Shown here: one piece after another, positions 37,641 through 45,416 of the stretch | How the letters are laid out: each line of letters starts with the position of its first letter | Position numbering within the stretch: position 1 is the first letter of the stretch | From: Mycobacterium branderi | Lineage (GTDB): Bacteria > Actinomycetota > Actinomycetes > Mycobacteriales > Mycobacteriaceae | Assembly (NCBI RefSeq): GCF_010728725.1 | Contig: NZ_AP022606.1 | Coordinates: 3,472,001 to 3,536,000 of the forward strand | Reading direction: 5' to 3' | DNA length: 64,000 nt | Program-made: the position numbers and the translations under genes | Notes under the pieces: generated by a model | The model's input: the letters and a program-made list of their open reading frames with translations, nothing else | Database searches by the model: none | Told to the model about the DNA's origin: nothing

Positions 37641-38365
37641 GACGCGTGCAGCCCGCATTCGATCTTGCCGGTCCCTTGCCAGCGTCCGCTGCGTGGATCG
37701 GCGCCCTCCGCCGGCTTGGCCGTGCACGGGGCGCAGCCGATCGACGGATACCCTTCGTAGACAAGCGGATTGACCAACACGTCGTTCTCGGCGATGTAGT
37801 CGTCCATGTCTTGATCGGTCCATGCGGCCAGTGGGTTGACCTTCACCAGCTTGAAAGCCTCGTCGAAGCTGATCAGCGGTGCATTGGCCCGGGTGGGCGC
37901 CTCGACCCGGCGCAGGCCGGTCACCCAAGCGGAGTAGCCGCGCAGCGCCTTGGACAGCGGCTCGACCTTGCGCAGCCGGCAGCACTCGTTGGGTTCGCGG
38001 GCGAACAAGTCCTTGCCCAGCAACTTGTCCTGCTCGGCGACGGTGTGCTCGGGCGTGACGTTGAGTACCCGGATGTCGTAGACCGCCTCGACCGCGTCGC
38101 GGGTGCCGATGGTCTCCACGAAGTGATAACCGGTGTCCAGGAACAGCACTGGCACGTCCGGGCGCACCTTGGCCGCCATATCGACCAGCACCGCGTCCTG
38201 CATATTCGAGGCCACCACGTAGTTACACGTCGCCGCCCCACGCGGACCGTGCACCCCGCCGAAGTTCTCGTCGGTCCAACGCAGCAGATCGGTGGCGCTG
38301 GCGCCCTCCAACTCGGCCGCGCCGCGCGCCGCCAGGTCCCGGAGCTCCGCTTCGGTGAAGGTCAT
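37637..38365 (-). CDS. cysH: Adenylylsulfate (APS) reductase
   Basis: A 242-residue assimilatory APS reductase that reduces adenylylsulfate to sulfite. It has the [4Fe-4S] cysteines Cys128-Cys129 (ECCRLRK) and Cys211/Cys214 (GCAPC), plus the catalytic cysteine in the C-terminal ECGLH motif (Cys237). The iron-sulfur cysteines mark it as an APS rather than a PAPS reductase. ATG 38365 overlaps the nirA stop (ATGA), and its own stop overlaps the chelatase start, so nirA-cysH-chelatase is tightly coupled. Sulfite made here is the substrate of NirA. Confidence 0.95.
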   Translation of the reverse strand: MTFTEAELRDLAARGAAELEGASATDLLRWTDENFGGVHGPRGAATCNYVVASNMQDAVLVDMAAKVRPDVPVLFLDTGYHFVETIGTRDAVEAVYDIRVLNVTPEHTVAEQDKLLGKDLFAREPNECCRLRKVEPLSKALRGYSAWVTGLRRVEAPTRANAPLISFDEAFKLVKVNPLAAWTDQDMDDYIAENDVLVNPLVYEGYPSIGCAPCTAKPAEGADPRSGRWQGTGKIECGLHAS

Positions 38366-40029
38366 CGCAGATCCGCCTCGTCGGCGCGGGCCGCCCACGT
38401 GGCGAACCGTTCCCCTTCGTCGCGCTGTTTGACGAAGTTGCGCACCACCCGGTCGATGTAGTCGGGCAGCTCGTCGCTGGTGACCTTGTGCTGGCGCAGT
38501 TTTCGGCCGAAGCCGCTGTCCAGTCCGAGGCTGCCGCCCAGGTGCACCTGGAAGCCCTCGACGGAACCGCCGTGGCCGTCGTCGACCATCTGGCCCTTGA
38601 AACCGATGTCGGCCACTTGAATTCGCGCGCAGGAGTTCGGGCAGCCGTTGATGTTGATCGTGATCGGCACGTCGAGCTGGGCGTTGATGTCCTCCAGCTT
38701 GCGTTCGAGCTCGGGCACCAGCACCTGCGAGCGGCCGCGGGTTTCTGCGAACGACAGCTTGCAGAACTCAATTCCGCTGCAGGCCATGAGGTTTCGCCGC
38801 CAATGCGACGGCCGCGACGGCAGCCCCAGCGCGTCCAGGCCCGCAACCGTCTCGTCGAGCCGCTCGTCGGGGACGTCGAGAATGATCAGCTTCTGATACG
38901 CGGTGAACCGGGCCCGGTCGGAGCCGGCGCGCTCCATCAGGTCGGCCACCTTCGACAGGGTGGTGCCGGACACCCGCCCGGCGATCGGAGCCACGCCAAT
39001 CGCGTTGAGCCCGTTCTTCAGCCGCTGCACACCGACGTGGTCGATCGGATGCTTGACCGGTTCGTGAGCGGGGCCGTCGATCAACGGTCGCTTGAGGTAC
39101 TCCTGTTCGAGAATTTCGCGGAACTTTTCGATACCCCAGTCCTTGATCAGGAACTTCAGCCGCGCCTTGGAGCGCAGCCGACGATAGCCATAGTCGCGGA
39201 ACACGCACGTGACGGCTTCCCACACGTCGGGCACCTCGTCGAGCGGCACCCAGACACCGACCCGCTTGGCCAGCATCGGGTTCGTCGACAACCCGCCGCC
39301 GACCCACAGGTCCAGGCCCGGCCCATGCTCGGGATGGTTGACGCCGATGAACGACACGTCGTTGATCTCGTGCGCCACATCCTGCAGACCCGACACCGCG
39401 GTCTTGTACTTGCGCGGCAGGTTTGCGTACTCGGGCTTGCCGACGTAGCGGCGCACGATCTCGTCGAGCGCGGGGGTGGCGTCGAGCACCTCGTCGAGGG
39501 AGTCACCGGCCAACGGCGAGCCGAGCATCCCGCGGGGGCAGTCGCCGCAGGCCTCGGTGGTCTGCAGGCCAACGGCCTCCAGCCGTTTCCAGATCTCCGG
39601 CACGTTTTCGATCTCGATCCAGTGGCACTGCAGGTTTTCCCGGTCGGAGATGTCGGCGGTGTCACGCGCGAATTCGGTGGAGATCTCGCCCAGGGTGCGC
39701 AGCGCGGCGGCCGAGAGTGCCTTGCCGTCGGTGCGCACCCGCATCATGAAGTATTTGGCCTCGAGCAAATCGGCGTTCTCGTCGCCGGTCCAGGTGCCGT
39801 CGTAGCCCTCTGCGCGCTGGGTGTAGAGGCCCAGCCAGCGGAACCGGCCACGCAGATCGGTCTTGTCGATGCTGTCGAAACCCTGCTGCGCATAAATGTT
39901 TTCGATGCGGGCCCGCACATTCAGCGGCGCGTCGTCGAACTTGAGCTGTTCGGTGGGATTGAGCGGATCACGCTCGCCCATCGCCCACTGGCCTTCGCTG
40001 CGGCTCTTGGCCGGGCGGGTGGTCGTCAT
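38362..40029 (-). CDS. nirA: Ferredoxin-dependent sulfite reductase
   Basis: A 555-residue siroheme/[4Fe-4S] enzyme reducing sulfite to sulfide. Cluster cysteines are in MACSGIEFC and NGCPNSC. Tyr69 (GLYTQR) and Cys161 (EACGDC) are at the same positions as the covalently linked pair in the M. tuberculosis enzyme, which supports sulfite rather than nitrite as the substrate despite the historic name. ATG 40029 follows AAAGGAG by 9 nt; that site lies in a hairpin. First gene of the nirA-cysH-chelatase operon. Also known as SirA. Confidence 0.95.
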   Translation of the reverse strand: MTTTRPAKSRSEGQWAMGERDPLNPTEQLKFDDAPLNVRARIENIYAQQGFDSIDKTDLRGRFRWLGLYTQRAEGYDGTWTGDENADLLEAKYFMMRVRTDGKALSAAALRTLGEISTEFARDTADISDRENLQCHWIEIENVPEIWKRLEAVGLQTTEACGDCPRGMLGSPLAGDSLDEVLDATPALDEIVRRYVGKPEYANLPRKYKTAVSGLQDVAHEINDVSFIGVNHPEHGPGLDLWVGGGLSTNPMLAKRVGVWVPLDEVPDVWEAVTCVFRDYGYRRLRSKARLKFLIKDWGIEKFREILEQEYLKRPLIDGPAHEPVKHPIDHVGVQRLKNGLNAIGVAPIAGRVSGTTLSKVADLMERAGSDRARFTAYQKLIILDVPDERLDETVAGLDALGLPSRPSHWRRNLMACSGIEFCKLSFAETRGRSQVLVPELERKLEDINAQLDVPITININGCPNSCARIQVADIGFKGQMVDDGHGGSVEGFQVHLGGSLGLDSGFGRKLRQHKVTSDELPDYIDRVVRNFVKQRDEGERFATWAARADEADLR

Positions 40030-40032
40030 TCG

Positions 40033-40067
40033 GCGGTCTCCTTTGCGGAGGAGCCGGCGTGGACCGC
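40033..40067 (-). promoter_or_regulatory. Shine-Dalgarno-sequestering hairpin before nirA
   Basis: On the minus strand the nirA ribosome site AGGAG (40042-40038) pairs with CTCCT (40053-40049) across a 6-nt loop. After a 9-nt bulge on the 5' side, an outer GCGGT/ACCGC stem (40067-40063 with 40037-40033) continues the helix. The ribosome site is therefore fully paired, which fits translational attenuation controlled by the cysteine-rich short ORF about 80 nt upstream. Confidence 0.6.
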
Positions 40068-40143
40068 GCGGATCACCGGTTGGCTGTCCCGGCGGCGCAG
40101 ATCCGGCAGCCAGCTGCAAGTACAGGTGGGCGGGTCTACGACA

Positions 40144-40239
40144 TCAAGGCAGACAGCGACAGCTGCAGACACGCTTGAGATCGATGTGCCGGCGCGCAAC
40201 CAGGGCAACCCCAGACTCGGTGCAATAGGCGACGGTCAC
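40144..40239 (-). CDS. Cysteine-rich leaderless short ORF upstream of nirA (attenuator leader peptide)
   Basis: A 31-residue frame from GTG 40239 whose last residues are VCSCRCLP (cysteines 25, 27, 29, with one more at 6). The closely spaced cysteine codons at the end match the known mycobacterial polycysteine leader ORFs that derepress sulfur genes when cysteine is low. It is followed by 114 nt of leader with a hairpin over the nirA ribosome site. It has no sequence similarity to the subI leader peptide apart from the terminal cysteines, so codon content rather than peptide sequence is conserved. Confidence 0.75.
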   Translation of the reverse strand: MTVAYCTESGVALVARRHIDLKRVCSCRCLP

Positions 40240-40245
40240 CCGGCC

Positions 40246-40251
40246 ATTGTG
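40246..40251 (-). promoter_or_regulatory. -10 element for the leaderless nirA leader ORF
   Basis: On the minus strand CACAAT ends 6 nt before GTG 40239, the right distance for transcription to start on the GTG itself. The first base deviates from TANNNT, so the call is weaker than that of the subI leader. Confidence 0.5.
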
Positions 40252-40360
40252 CCACACACTCCGGCAGGCCGTTTCAGCAGGCCGAAGTTTTGGTCACCGT
40301 GAGCGAAAAGCCTGCAGAGGCGCGTGTCGATCGCCGAAAAAGCCGCTGAACTGGCTCAAA

Positions 40361-40396
40361 CTACCTGCGTGCACGCCGTTCGGCGCGGGCAGGTAG
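40361..40396 (+). promoter_or_regulatory. Inverted repeat covering the ribosome site of the rpfD operon
   Basis: CTACCTGC (40361-40368) and GCAGGTAG (40389-40396) are perfect 8-nt complements separated by 20 nt. The second arm ends 9 nt before ATG 40406 and holds the only plausible Shine-Dalgarno sequence (GGTAGG). In RNA it would form a hairpin hiding that site. In DNA it could equally be an operator. Confidence 0.5.
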
Positions 40397-40405
40397 GCGG
40401 TTGAC

Positions 40406-40939
40406 ATGAATGAAGTCGAGCCTTCGCACGCGGGCGCTCGTGACGAAGGCCACTCGAAGCCCAAGCGAGCACACCTACGCTGGCTGGCCGCCGCGGCGTT
40501 GGCGGTCGCGCTGACCGGAGCGGCGGGCTATGTGGGCCGGGTGCAATTCGAGCGACACCAAACGGACGTCGCCGCACAGCAGGCAGTGGCCGCGGCGGTG
40601 AAATACGCCGTCGCGTTGACGAATTTCGACAGCCAGGCGATGGACCGCAATATCGCGGTGATTCGCGACGGCGCAACCGGTGAATTCAAACAGCGCTACG
40701 ACAAATCCCATGGGCTGCTGCGCACGGTGTTGCTCGACCACCAGGCAAACGCGCAAGGCCAGGTCGTCGAATCGGTGGTCAAGTCCGCGAGCACCAACAG
40801 GGTCGAGGTTGAGCTGTTCGTCGAGCAACTGGTGAGCAATATCGAAGCTCCGGACTCGGTGGTCGACTTCAGCAGCATCAACATGACCATGGAGCGAGTC
40901 GACGGCCGGTGGCTGGCCAGCAAGGTGCAACTGCGATGA
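40406..40939 (+). CDS. Mce-associated-like membrane protein (Rv2390c-like)
   Basis: A 177-residue protein with a charged cytosolic N-terminus (about 24 residues), one membrane helix ([21 protein letters not shown]) and an outer domain of about 130 residues with the pattern seen in Mce-associated proteins: [35 protein letters not shown], ending [11 protein letters not shown]. These proteins assist Mce transporters or other envelope machines, but no mce genes are near. Its stop overlaps the rpfD start (ATGA), linking it to the resuscitation factor, as in M. tuberculosis. Confidence 0.8.
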   Translation: MNEVEPSHAGARDEGHSKPKRAHLRWLAAAALAVALTGAAGYVGRVQFERHQTDVAAQQAVAAAVKYAVALTNFDSQAMDRNIAVIRDGATGEFKQRYDKSHGLLRTVLLDHQANAQGQVVESVVKSASTNRVEVELFVEQLVSNIEAPDSVVDFSSINMTMERVDGRWLASKVQLR

Positions 40940-41316
40940 AAGCCAAGGCCAGGCCGGCGGCGATCGTGCTCGCGGCGGCGTCGGTCATACCGTTCAGCAG
41001 CCTGGCTTCCGCGGACACCGTCAACTGGGACGCCATTGCCCAATGCGAATCGGGCGGTAACTGGTCGGCTGACACCGGCAACGGTTTTTACGGTGGCCTG
41101 CAGATCAGCCAGGCGACCTGGGAGGCCAACGGCGGCGTGGGCTCACCGGAAAATGCCTCCCGTGCCCAGCAGATCCAGGTGGCGCAGCGGATTTATGAGA
41201 CGCAGGGGCCCAAGGCGTGGCCGGGATGCGCCTCTCCTGCTCGCAGGGTGGCGCCGGTCGGTTCGCTGAATCACCTGTTGACCTACATGTTCACCCAGCT
41301 CGACGGGCCCAGATAG
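40936..41316 (+). CDS. rpfD: Resuscitation-promoting factor RpfD
   Basis: A 126-residue secreted muralytic protein. The signal peptide (residues 1 to about 26, [14 protein letters not shown]) is followed directly by the Rpf domain: [30 protein letters not shown] with catalytic Glu38 beside Cys37, and later a second cysteine in WPGCASP that can form the family disulfide. It cleaves peptidoglycan and helps dormant cells resume growth. The protein has almost nothing after the domain, as expected for RpfD. Start ATG 40936 overlaps the upstream stop. Confidence 0.92.
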   Translation: MKAKARPAAIVLAAASVIPFSSLASADTVNWDAIAQCESGGNWSADTGNGFYGGLQISQATWEANGGVGSPENASRAQQIQVAQRIYETQGPKAWPGCASPARRVAPVGSLNHLLTYMFTQLDGPR

Positions 41317-41347
41317 CACCCAGTCGGCGGTGGGATGATGTCGTGGC

Positions 41348-42505
41348 ATGACGGCCGACCTGCCCGACGTCCAACTGAGCCCGGGGGCGCCCTTCGGGGT
41401 GTATGTGCACGTGCCGTTTTGCCTGACTCGCTGCGGGTATTGCGACTTCAACACCTACACCCCGGCGGAATTGGGTGGGGTCAACCCAGACGCCTGGATG
41501 CAGGTACTGGGCTCCGAACTCGAGTTGGCGGCCGCGCGGCTCGGCGGCCCAACGGCCGACACCGTGTTCCTCGGGGGCGGGACGCCGTCACTGCTGGGCG
41601 CGGAGCGGTTGTGCACGCTGCTGGAGATGGTTCGCCAACACTTCGGTGTCGCCCCGGACGCCGAGGTCACCACGGAGGCCAACCCCGAGTCGACGTCGCC
41701 GGAGCTCTTCGAGGCGCTGCGCGAGGCGGGCTACACCCGGATATCGCTGGGCATGCAGTCGGTGGCGCCGCGGGTGCTGGCGACGCTGGATCGCGTGCAC
41801 TCGCCGGGACGGGCGGCGGCCGCGGCAGGTGAGGCGCTCGCGGCCGGCTTCGAGCACGTCAACCTCGACCTGATCTACGGCACGCCGGGCGAGTCCGACG
41901 ACGACGTATGCCGGTCGGTGGACGTCGCGATCGACGCCGGCGCCGATCATGTGTCGGCCTACTCGCTGATCGTGGAGGAGGGCACGGCGTTGGCGCGACG
42001 GATCCGCCGCGGCGAGCTGGCCGCCCCCGACGACGACGTGCTGGCTCGTCGCTACGAGCTGGTCGACGAGCGGCTGCGCGCCGCCGGGCTGGACTGGTAC
42101 GAGGTGTCCAACTGGAGTCGTCCGGGTGGGCGGTGCCGGCACAACATCGGCTACTGGGACGGCGGGCAGTGGTGGGGCGCAGGGCCCGGAGCGCACAGCT
42201 TCGTCGGCGCGACGCGCTGGTGGAATGTCAAGCACCCCAACACTTATGCGCAACGGCTGGCCGACGCGGCGCTGCCGGTGGCAGGCTTCGAGCAACTCGA
42301 CGACGACGCACTGCATACCGAGGAGGTCATGTTGCGTCTGCGGATTCGCGACGGGCTGCCGCTGGACATCTTGGATGCCGGGGAGCGGGAACGCGCCGCG
42401 GTCGCCGTCGGCGACGGCCTGCTGCAGCGCGATGGTGAGCGGCTGGTGCTCACCGACCGCGGACGGCTGCTCGCCGACGCGGTGGTGCGCGCACTGCTCG
42501 ATTAG
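41348..42505 (+). CDS. hemW: Radical SAM heme chaperone HemW (annotated hemN in M. tuberculosis)
   Basis: A 385-residue radical SAM protein. The cluster motif is CLTRCGYC (CxxxCxxC, about residues 26-33), GGGTPS follows, and the C-terminal HemW domain has the heme-binding motif HNIGYW. The latter, and the absence of the second-SAM arrangement of true HemN, suggest a heme chaperone rather than coproporphyrinogen dehydrogenase. Starts at ATG 41348, 31 bp after rpfD. Its stop shares bases with the stop of the convergent TetR gene (TTAG). Confidence 0.88.
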   Translation: MTADLPDVQLSPGAPFGVYVHVPFCLTRCGYCDFNTYTPAELGGVNPDAWMQVLGSELELAAARLGGPTADTVFLGGGTPSLLGAERLCTLLEMVRQHFGVAPDAEVTTEANPESTSPELFEALREAGYTRISLGMQSVAPRVLATLDRVHSPGRAAAAAGEALAAGFEHVNLDLIYGTPGESDDDVCRSVDVAIDAGADHVSAYSLIVEEGTALARRIRRGELAAPDDDVLARRYELVDERLRAAGLDWYEVSNWSRPGGRCRHNIGYWDGGQWWGAGPGAHSFVGATRWWNVKHPNTYAQRLADAALPVAGFEQLDDDALHTEEVMLRLRIRDGLPLDILDAGERERAAVAVGDGLLQRDGERLVLTDRGRLLADAVVRALLD

Positions 42506-43152
42506 GACAGCGGCACGGAGGGATCCACCTCGATGCCGAAGCCGCGCAGATGGTGGTCGATGATCACCCAGGCCTGGGCGGTCAGCCGGTCGATGAGTTG
42601 CTCGCGGGTGCCGACCGGCCGGCTCAACCAGCGCAGCACGGACGCGTCGACCAGCCCGATCAGCGCGACCAGAGTCGCTTCGGCGGCGTCGGGATCTTCG
42701 GCGAAACGCGGAAAGTAGCGCGCCCCCGCCGCGGCCAGCTCGGCGGCGAAGTCGCTGCGGTCGACCCGCTGCCGCTGCGAGTTGCGCTGATAACCGCGGC
42801 TGACCAGGAAGCGGTACAGGTTCGGGTGGCGATCCGCCCAGTTGACCTGGGCGGCGATCGGTGCCCGGATCACGTCGAGCGGCGTCCCGGAGAGGTCGAG
42901 CCCGCCGCGGATCTCGGCGCGCAGCTCCTGGTAAGCGTTGCGGGCCAGCGCGAGGTCGAGATCGTCCTTGGAAGAAAAGTGGCGGTACACGTTGGGCCGG
43001 GCCAGCCCGGCACGCTGGGCAATCTGGCCGGTCAGCGCACTCGGCCCGTATTCCTCGATCGCGGCTCGTGCCGCTGCCAGGATTTGCTCGCGCCTCGCCG
43101 ACGCCGGGGAATCCCCGCCGTGTCGAGATGACCCCGGGATCCGGGTGGCCAC
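42502..43152 (-). CDS. TetR-family transcriptional regulator
   Basis: A 216-residue regulator. The N-terminal helix-turn-helix is REQILAAARAAIEEYGPSALTGQIAQRAGLARPNVYRHFSSKDDL (about residues 21-66). The rest is a helical ligand-binding domain with a TetR_C-like pattern. GTG 43152 is the start. A double palindrome lies 36-79 bp upstream, between this gene and a divergent 104-residue hypothetical, so it probably controls itself and that gene. Ligand unknown. Confidence 0.88.
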   Translation of the reverse strand: MATRIPGSSRHGGDSPASARREQILAAARAAIEEYGPSALTGQIAQRAGLARPNVYRHFSSKDDLDLALARNAYQELRAEIRGGLDLSGTPLDVIRAPIAAQVNWADRHPNLYRFLVSRGYQRNSQRQRVDRSDFAAELAAAGARYFPRFAEDPDAAEATLVALIGLVDASVLRWLSRPVGTREQLIDRLTAQAWVIIDHHLRGFGIEVDPSVPLS

Positions 43153-43187
43153 GGGCCCACTTTATCGGCGTTTAGCCTGGCGGACCG

Positions 43188-43231
43188 GTGATACGCACTG
43201 TATCGTCGGACCGCGATACGCCTTGTATCAC
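43188..43231. promoter_or_regulatory. Double palindromic operator of the TetR regulator
   Basis: Two near-identical palindromes, GATAC-5 nt-GTATC at 43190-43204 and again at 43215-43229, are spaced 25 bp centre to centre. The outer edges extend the symmetry to GTGATAC and GTATCAC (43188-43194, 43225-43231). They sit between divergent genes, one a TetR regulator. This is the classic layout for two repressor dimers. Confidence 0.75.
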
Positions 43232-43291
43232 ATTGCCGAGCGAAGGACATCTGACGAGACACCCAGGCGCGCTTGCTTTTCGGAGATCAGC

Positions 43292-43606
43292 ATGAGCCAG
43301 CCGATCAATGCCACGTACGACGCGTTCATCCGGGTAGCGGCATGGTATTTCGCGAACCCGCCCGCTACCTGGTGCATTGCCCGACACCCGGCCGGCTGGT
43401 GCGTCACCGCCGCCGACGGTACCTACATCAGCTCGCACCGGACCAGACGCGACGCGATCGCCAACCTGACCGACGGCCCTTACGCCAAAGCCCATTACGC
43501 CACCCTCGACTGGTACCTGGGCTACTCGAACGACCCGACCATGCGGCCGCTGACCGACGCCGAACGCGCCGCGGTTGACGAGATCCTGTCCTGGCCTGGC
43601 TATTAG
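43292..43606 (+). CDS. Hypothetical protein, probable target of the TetR regulator
   Basis: A 104-residue soluble protein with many aromatic residues (DAFIRVAAWYFANPPATWCIARHPAGWCVT, and HYATLDWYLGY). No family recognised. GGAGA precedes ATG 43292. The coding pattern is good, and the divergent promoter with the double palindrome suggests regulation by the neighbouring TetR protein. No signal peptide or membrane helix. Confidence 0.65.
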   Translation: MSQPINATYDAFIRVAAWYFANPPATWCIARHPAGWCVTAADGTYISSHRTRRDAIANLTDGPYAKAHYATLDWYLGYSNDPTMRPLTDAERAAVDEILSWPGY

Positions 43607-43962
43607 GGCGTTTAAGCAGACCACGCTGCGCGCTCTGCGTCCGGCGAACGCCGTTTCAAGTCACCAGCGCCCGCTGCGGCGCGCAATATATTGGCTCGCA
43701 AGGTTATCCGGGCACTCTGGCCTCGCCAGGCTAAGCCTGCCGCAGTATCCGGCGATACTGATCGAACGGGGCAACATGAAGAATGCCGCACAAAACAGAA
43801 TTGGGCGACACGGTCTTTCGTTGTGAATTGGTGACGCGAACGCGATCTAACAGTTCTGCGAACTCGATAACCTTGGGCGCGCGGGGGATTAATTGGTTGG
43901 GCGGTGAAATCACGTCAATCCAAGGGGGTTCACATTGAGCATCGCGACGACGGCGGGTAACG
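43607..43962. other. 356-bp intergenic stretch, lower GC than its surroundings
   Basis: No gene is supported here. It contains a 13-nt palindrome CAGGCTAAGCCTG (43727-43739) and several AT-rich runs (GCAATATATTGG near 43683). At its end is a short frame with AAGGGGG (43922-43928) before TTG 43935, running 11 codons into the next gene's start. The AT-rich part may carry the promoter of the 87-residue gene. Confidence 0.5.
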
Positions 43963-43970
43963 ATGGGTGA
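43935..43970 (+). CDS. Possible 11-codon leader peptide overlapping the next gene
   Basis: TTG 43935 follows AAGGGGG by 6 nt and opens a frame MSIATTAGNDG that stops at 43968-43970, overlapping the next start (ATG 43963) by 8 nt. The good ribosome site here and the poor one before ATG 43963 suggest coupling. Weak evidence. Confidence 0.3.
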   Translation: MSIATTAGNDG

Positions 43971-44226
43971 CACACGGCGCCCGCATCGGCGGCGTCGGTC
44001 GGGCCGAAATGCCAGCGCGGACTTGGCGGTCGACGCACGGGTGTGTGTCTTCCCGGGCACCGATCACGAAAAACGGGGCCTAGTGGTCGAAGACTTTGGT
44101 GACTCCCCGGGATACGCGGTCGATGTGGGTACCAGCCACATCGCGGATCCGGCGCGACGATGGGCCGTACGACTCGATGACGGCGACTTGGTTTTCGTCG
44201 ACAGTGACGACCTCGCCTCCGAGTGA
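43963..44226 (+). CDS. Small hypothetical protein
   Basis: An 87-residue protein. A basic N-terminus (RRPHRRRRSGR) is followed by an acidic, strand-rich body: VDARVCVFPGTDHEKRGLVVEDFG, WAVRLDDGDLVFVDSDDL. The body looks like a small beta-barrel (SH3/KOW-like), but I do not recognise a family. The N-terminal extension may be non-coding, with the real start later. It converges with the alcohol dehydrogenase gene. Confidence 0.55.
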   Translation: MGDTRRPHRRRRSGRNASADLAVDARVCVFPGTDHEKRGLVVEDFGDSPGYAVDVGTSHIADPARRWAVRLDDGDLVFVDSDDLASE

Positions 44227-44275
44227 GCCCTGATCCGAGCGCCTCGTAGGATTCCTGCGGACCTCGGGCAGCCCC

Positions 44276-45367
44276 TCACGCCGTCTGGTCGAAGCAGACG
44301 ACGCTGCGCGCTCCGTGGCCGGCCGCCATGTCGGCGAACGTCGCCTCGACGTCGTCGATTCCGATGCGTCGCGTCACCAGCGCCTCGAGGTCGAGTCGGC
44401 CGCGGCGCGCCAGCGCGGCCAGCATCGGAATGTCGCGGGCCGGGTCGCTGCCGCCATAGACGCTGCCGCGAATTGTCTTGCCGTCAGCCATCATCGACAG
44501 CGCGGGAAAGCTCACGGTCTCCTCGATGCCGGCGGCGCCCACGATGGTGATCGTGCCGCCGCGGCGGGCGGCGTCGTAGGCGGCGCGGATGGTGACCGGC
44601 TTGCCGACCACTTCGATCGCATGGTCGACGCCCTCGCCGCCGGTCAGTTCGCGCACCGCGGTCACGAGATCGGTAGCACCGGTGTCGATGGTGTCGGTGG
44701 CGCCGTTGGCCGTTGCGGTCGGCAGCTGGCCGGCCACCCGGTCGGCGGCGATGATCGGCGCCGCGCCGGCTAGTCGCGCGCCTTGCACTGCCGCCAAACC
44801 CACGCCGCCGCAACCGATTACCAGCACGCTCTGGCCGGGCCGGACCGCCGCGGTATGCAGCACCGCGCCGACACCGGTGATCACCGCGCAGCCCAACAGC
44901 GCGGCGTGGTCGAGGCGTAGCGAGCGGTCGACGGGCACTGCCGCAGCGGCGGGTAGCAGCGTCTCCTCGGCCAGCGTGCCCGCGCCCATGGCCGGCCACA
45001 CCGGCCCGGCGCCGTCACGCGCGTACGGCTCACCGAAGCCGTGGTCAAGACCATGCGGGCACAGCTGGGCATCGCCGCGCAGGCAGTGCGGGCATGACCG
45101 GCACGGCACGTTCCAGGTCAGCACGACGTGATCGCCGGGCGCGACGCTGCCGACGGCGTCGCCGACCTCGGTGACAACCCCCGCGCCCTCGTGGCCCAGC
45201 GTGCACGGCAGCAGCGCCGGCATTCCGCCGTCGCGCACCGACAGGTCGGTATGGCACACACCGCTGGCGGCCAGCCGCACCCGCACCTCGTGGCTCGCGA
45301 GCGGTCGCAGCGTGAGCTCTTCGACCGCGCTCGGTTGTCCGATCTGACGCAGCACGACCGCCCGCAT
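44276..45367 (-). CDS. Zinc-dependent medium-chain alcohol dehydrogenase
   Basis: A 363-residue MDR enzyme. The catalytic zinc ligands are Cys38-His39 (GVCHTD) and the GHEGAGVV region; the structural zinc cysteines are CRSCPHCLRGDAQLC. The NAD-binding motif is VIGCGGVGL, and the aspartate-bearing strand (IIAADR) prefers NAD. Members of this subgroup oxidise alcohols or the formaldehyde adduct of mycothiol; the substrate here is open. It diverges from an aldehyde dehydrogenase gene with 49 bp between, suggesting a two-step alcohol-to-acid route under common control. Confidence 0.88.
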   Translation of the reverse strand: MRAVVLRQIGQPSAVEELTLRPLASHEVRVRLAASGVCHTDLSVRDGGMPALLPCTLGHEGAGVVTEVGDAVGSVAPGDHVVLTWNVPCRSCPHCLRGDAQLCPHGLDHGFGEPYARDGAGPVWPAMGAGTLAEETLLPAAAAVPVDRSLRLDHAALLGCAVITGVGAVLHTAAVRPGQSVLVIGCGGVGLAAVQGARLAGAAPIIAADRVAGQLPTATANGATDTIDTGATDLVTAVRELTGGEGVDHAIEVVGKPVTIRAAYDAARRGGTITIVGAAGIEETVSFPALSMMADGKTIRGSVYGGSDPARDIPMLAALARRGRLDLEALVTRRIGIDDVEATFADMAAGHGARSVVCFDQTA

Positions 45368-45416
45368 AGCGACCTACGATGGCGACACGACCGCACCAGG
45401 TCAAGGAGGCAGCGCG

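Noticed and set aside
38362..40029. Calling nirA a nitrite reductase
   Set aside because: The Tyr69/Cys161 pair and the cysH/chelatase operon indicate sulfite reduction.
43727..43739. Palindrome CAGGCTAAGCCTG considered as an iron (IdeR) box
   Set aside because: It lacks the TTAGG/CCTAA ends and the 19-nt size, and no iron gene follows.
43731..44060. A minus-strand frame in the 43.6-43.96 kb gap
   Set aside because: No start with a ribosome site, no recognisable pattern, and it overlaps the more plausible 87-residue gene.
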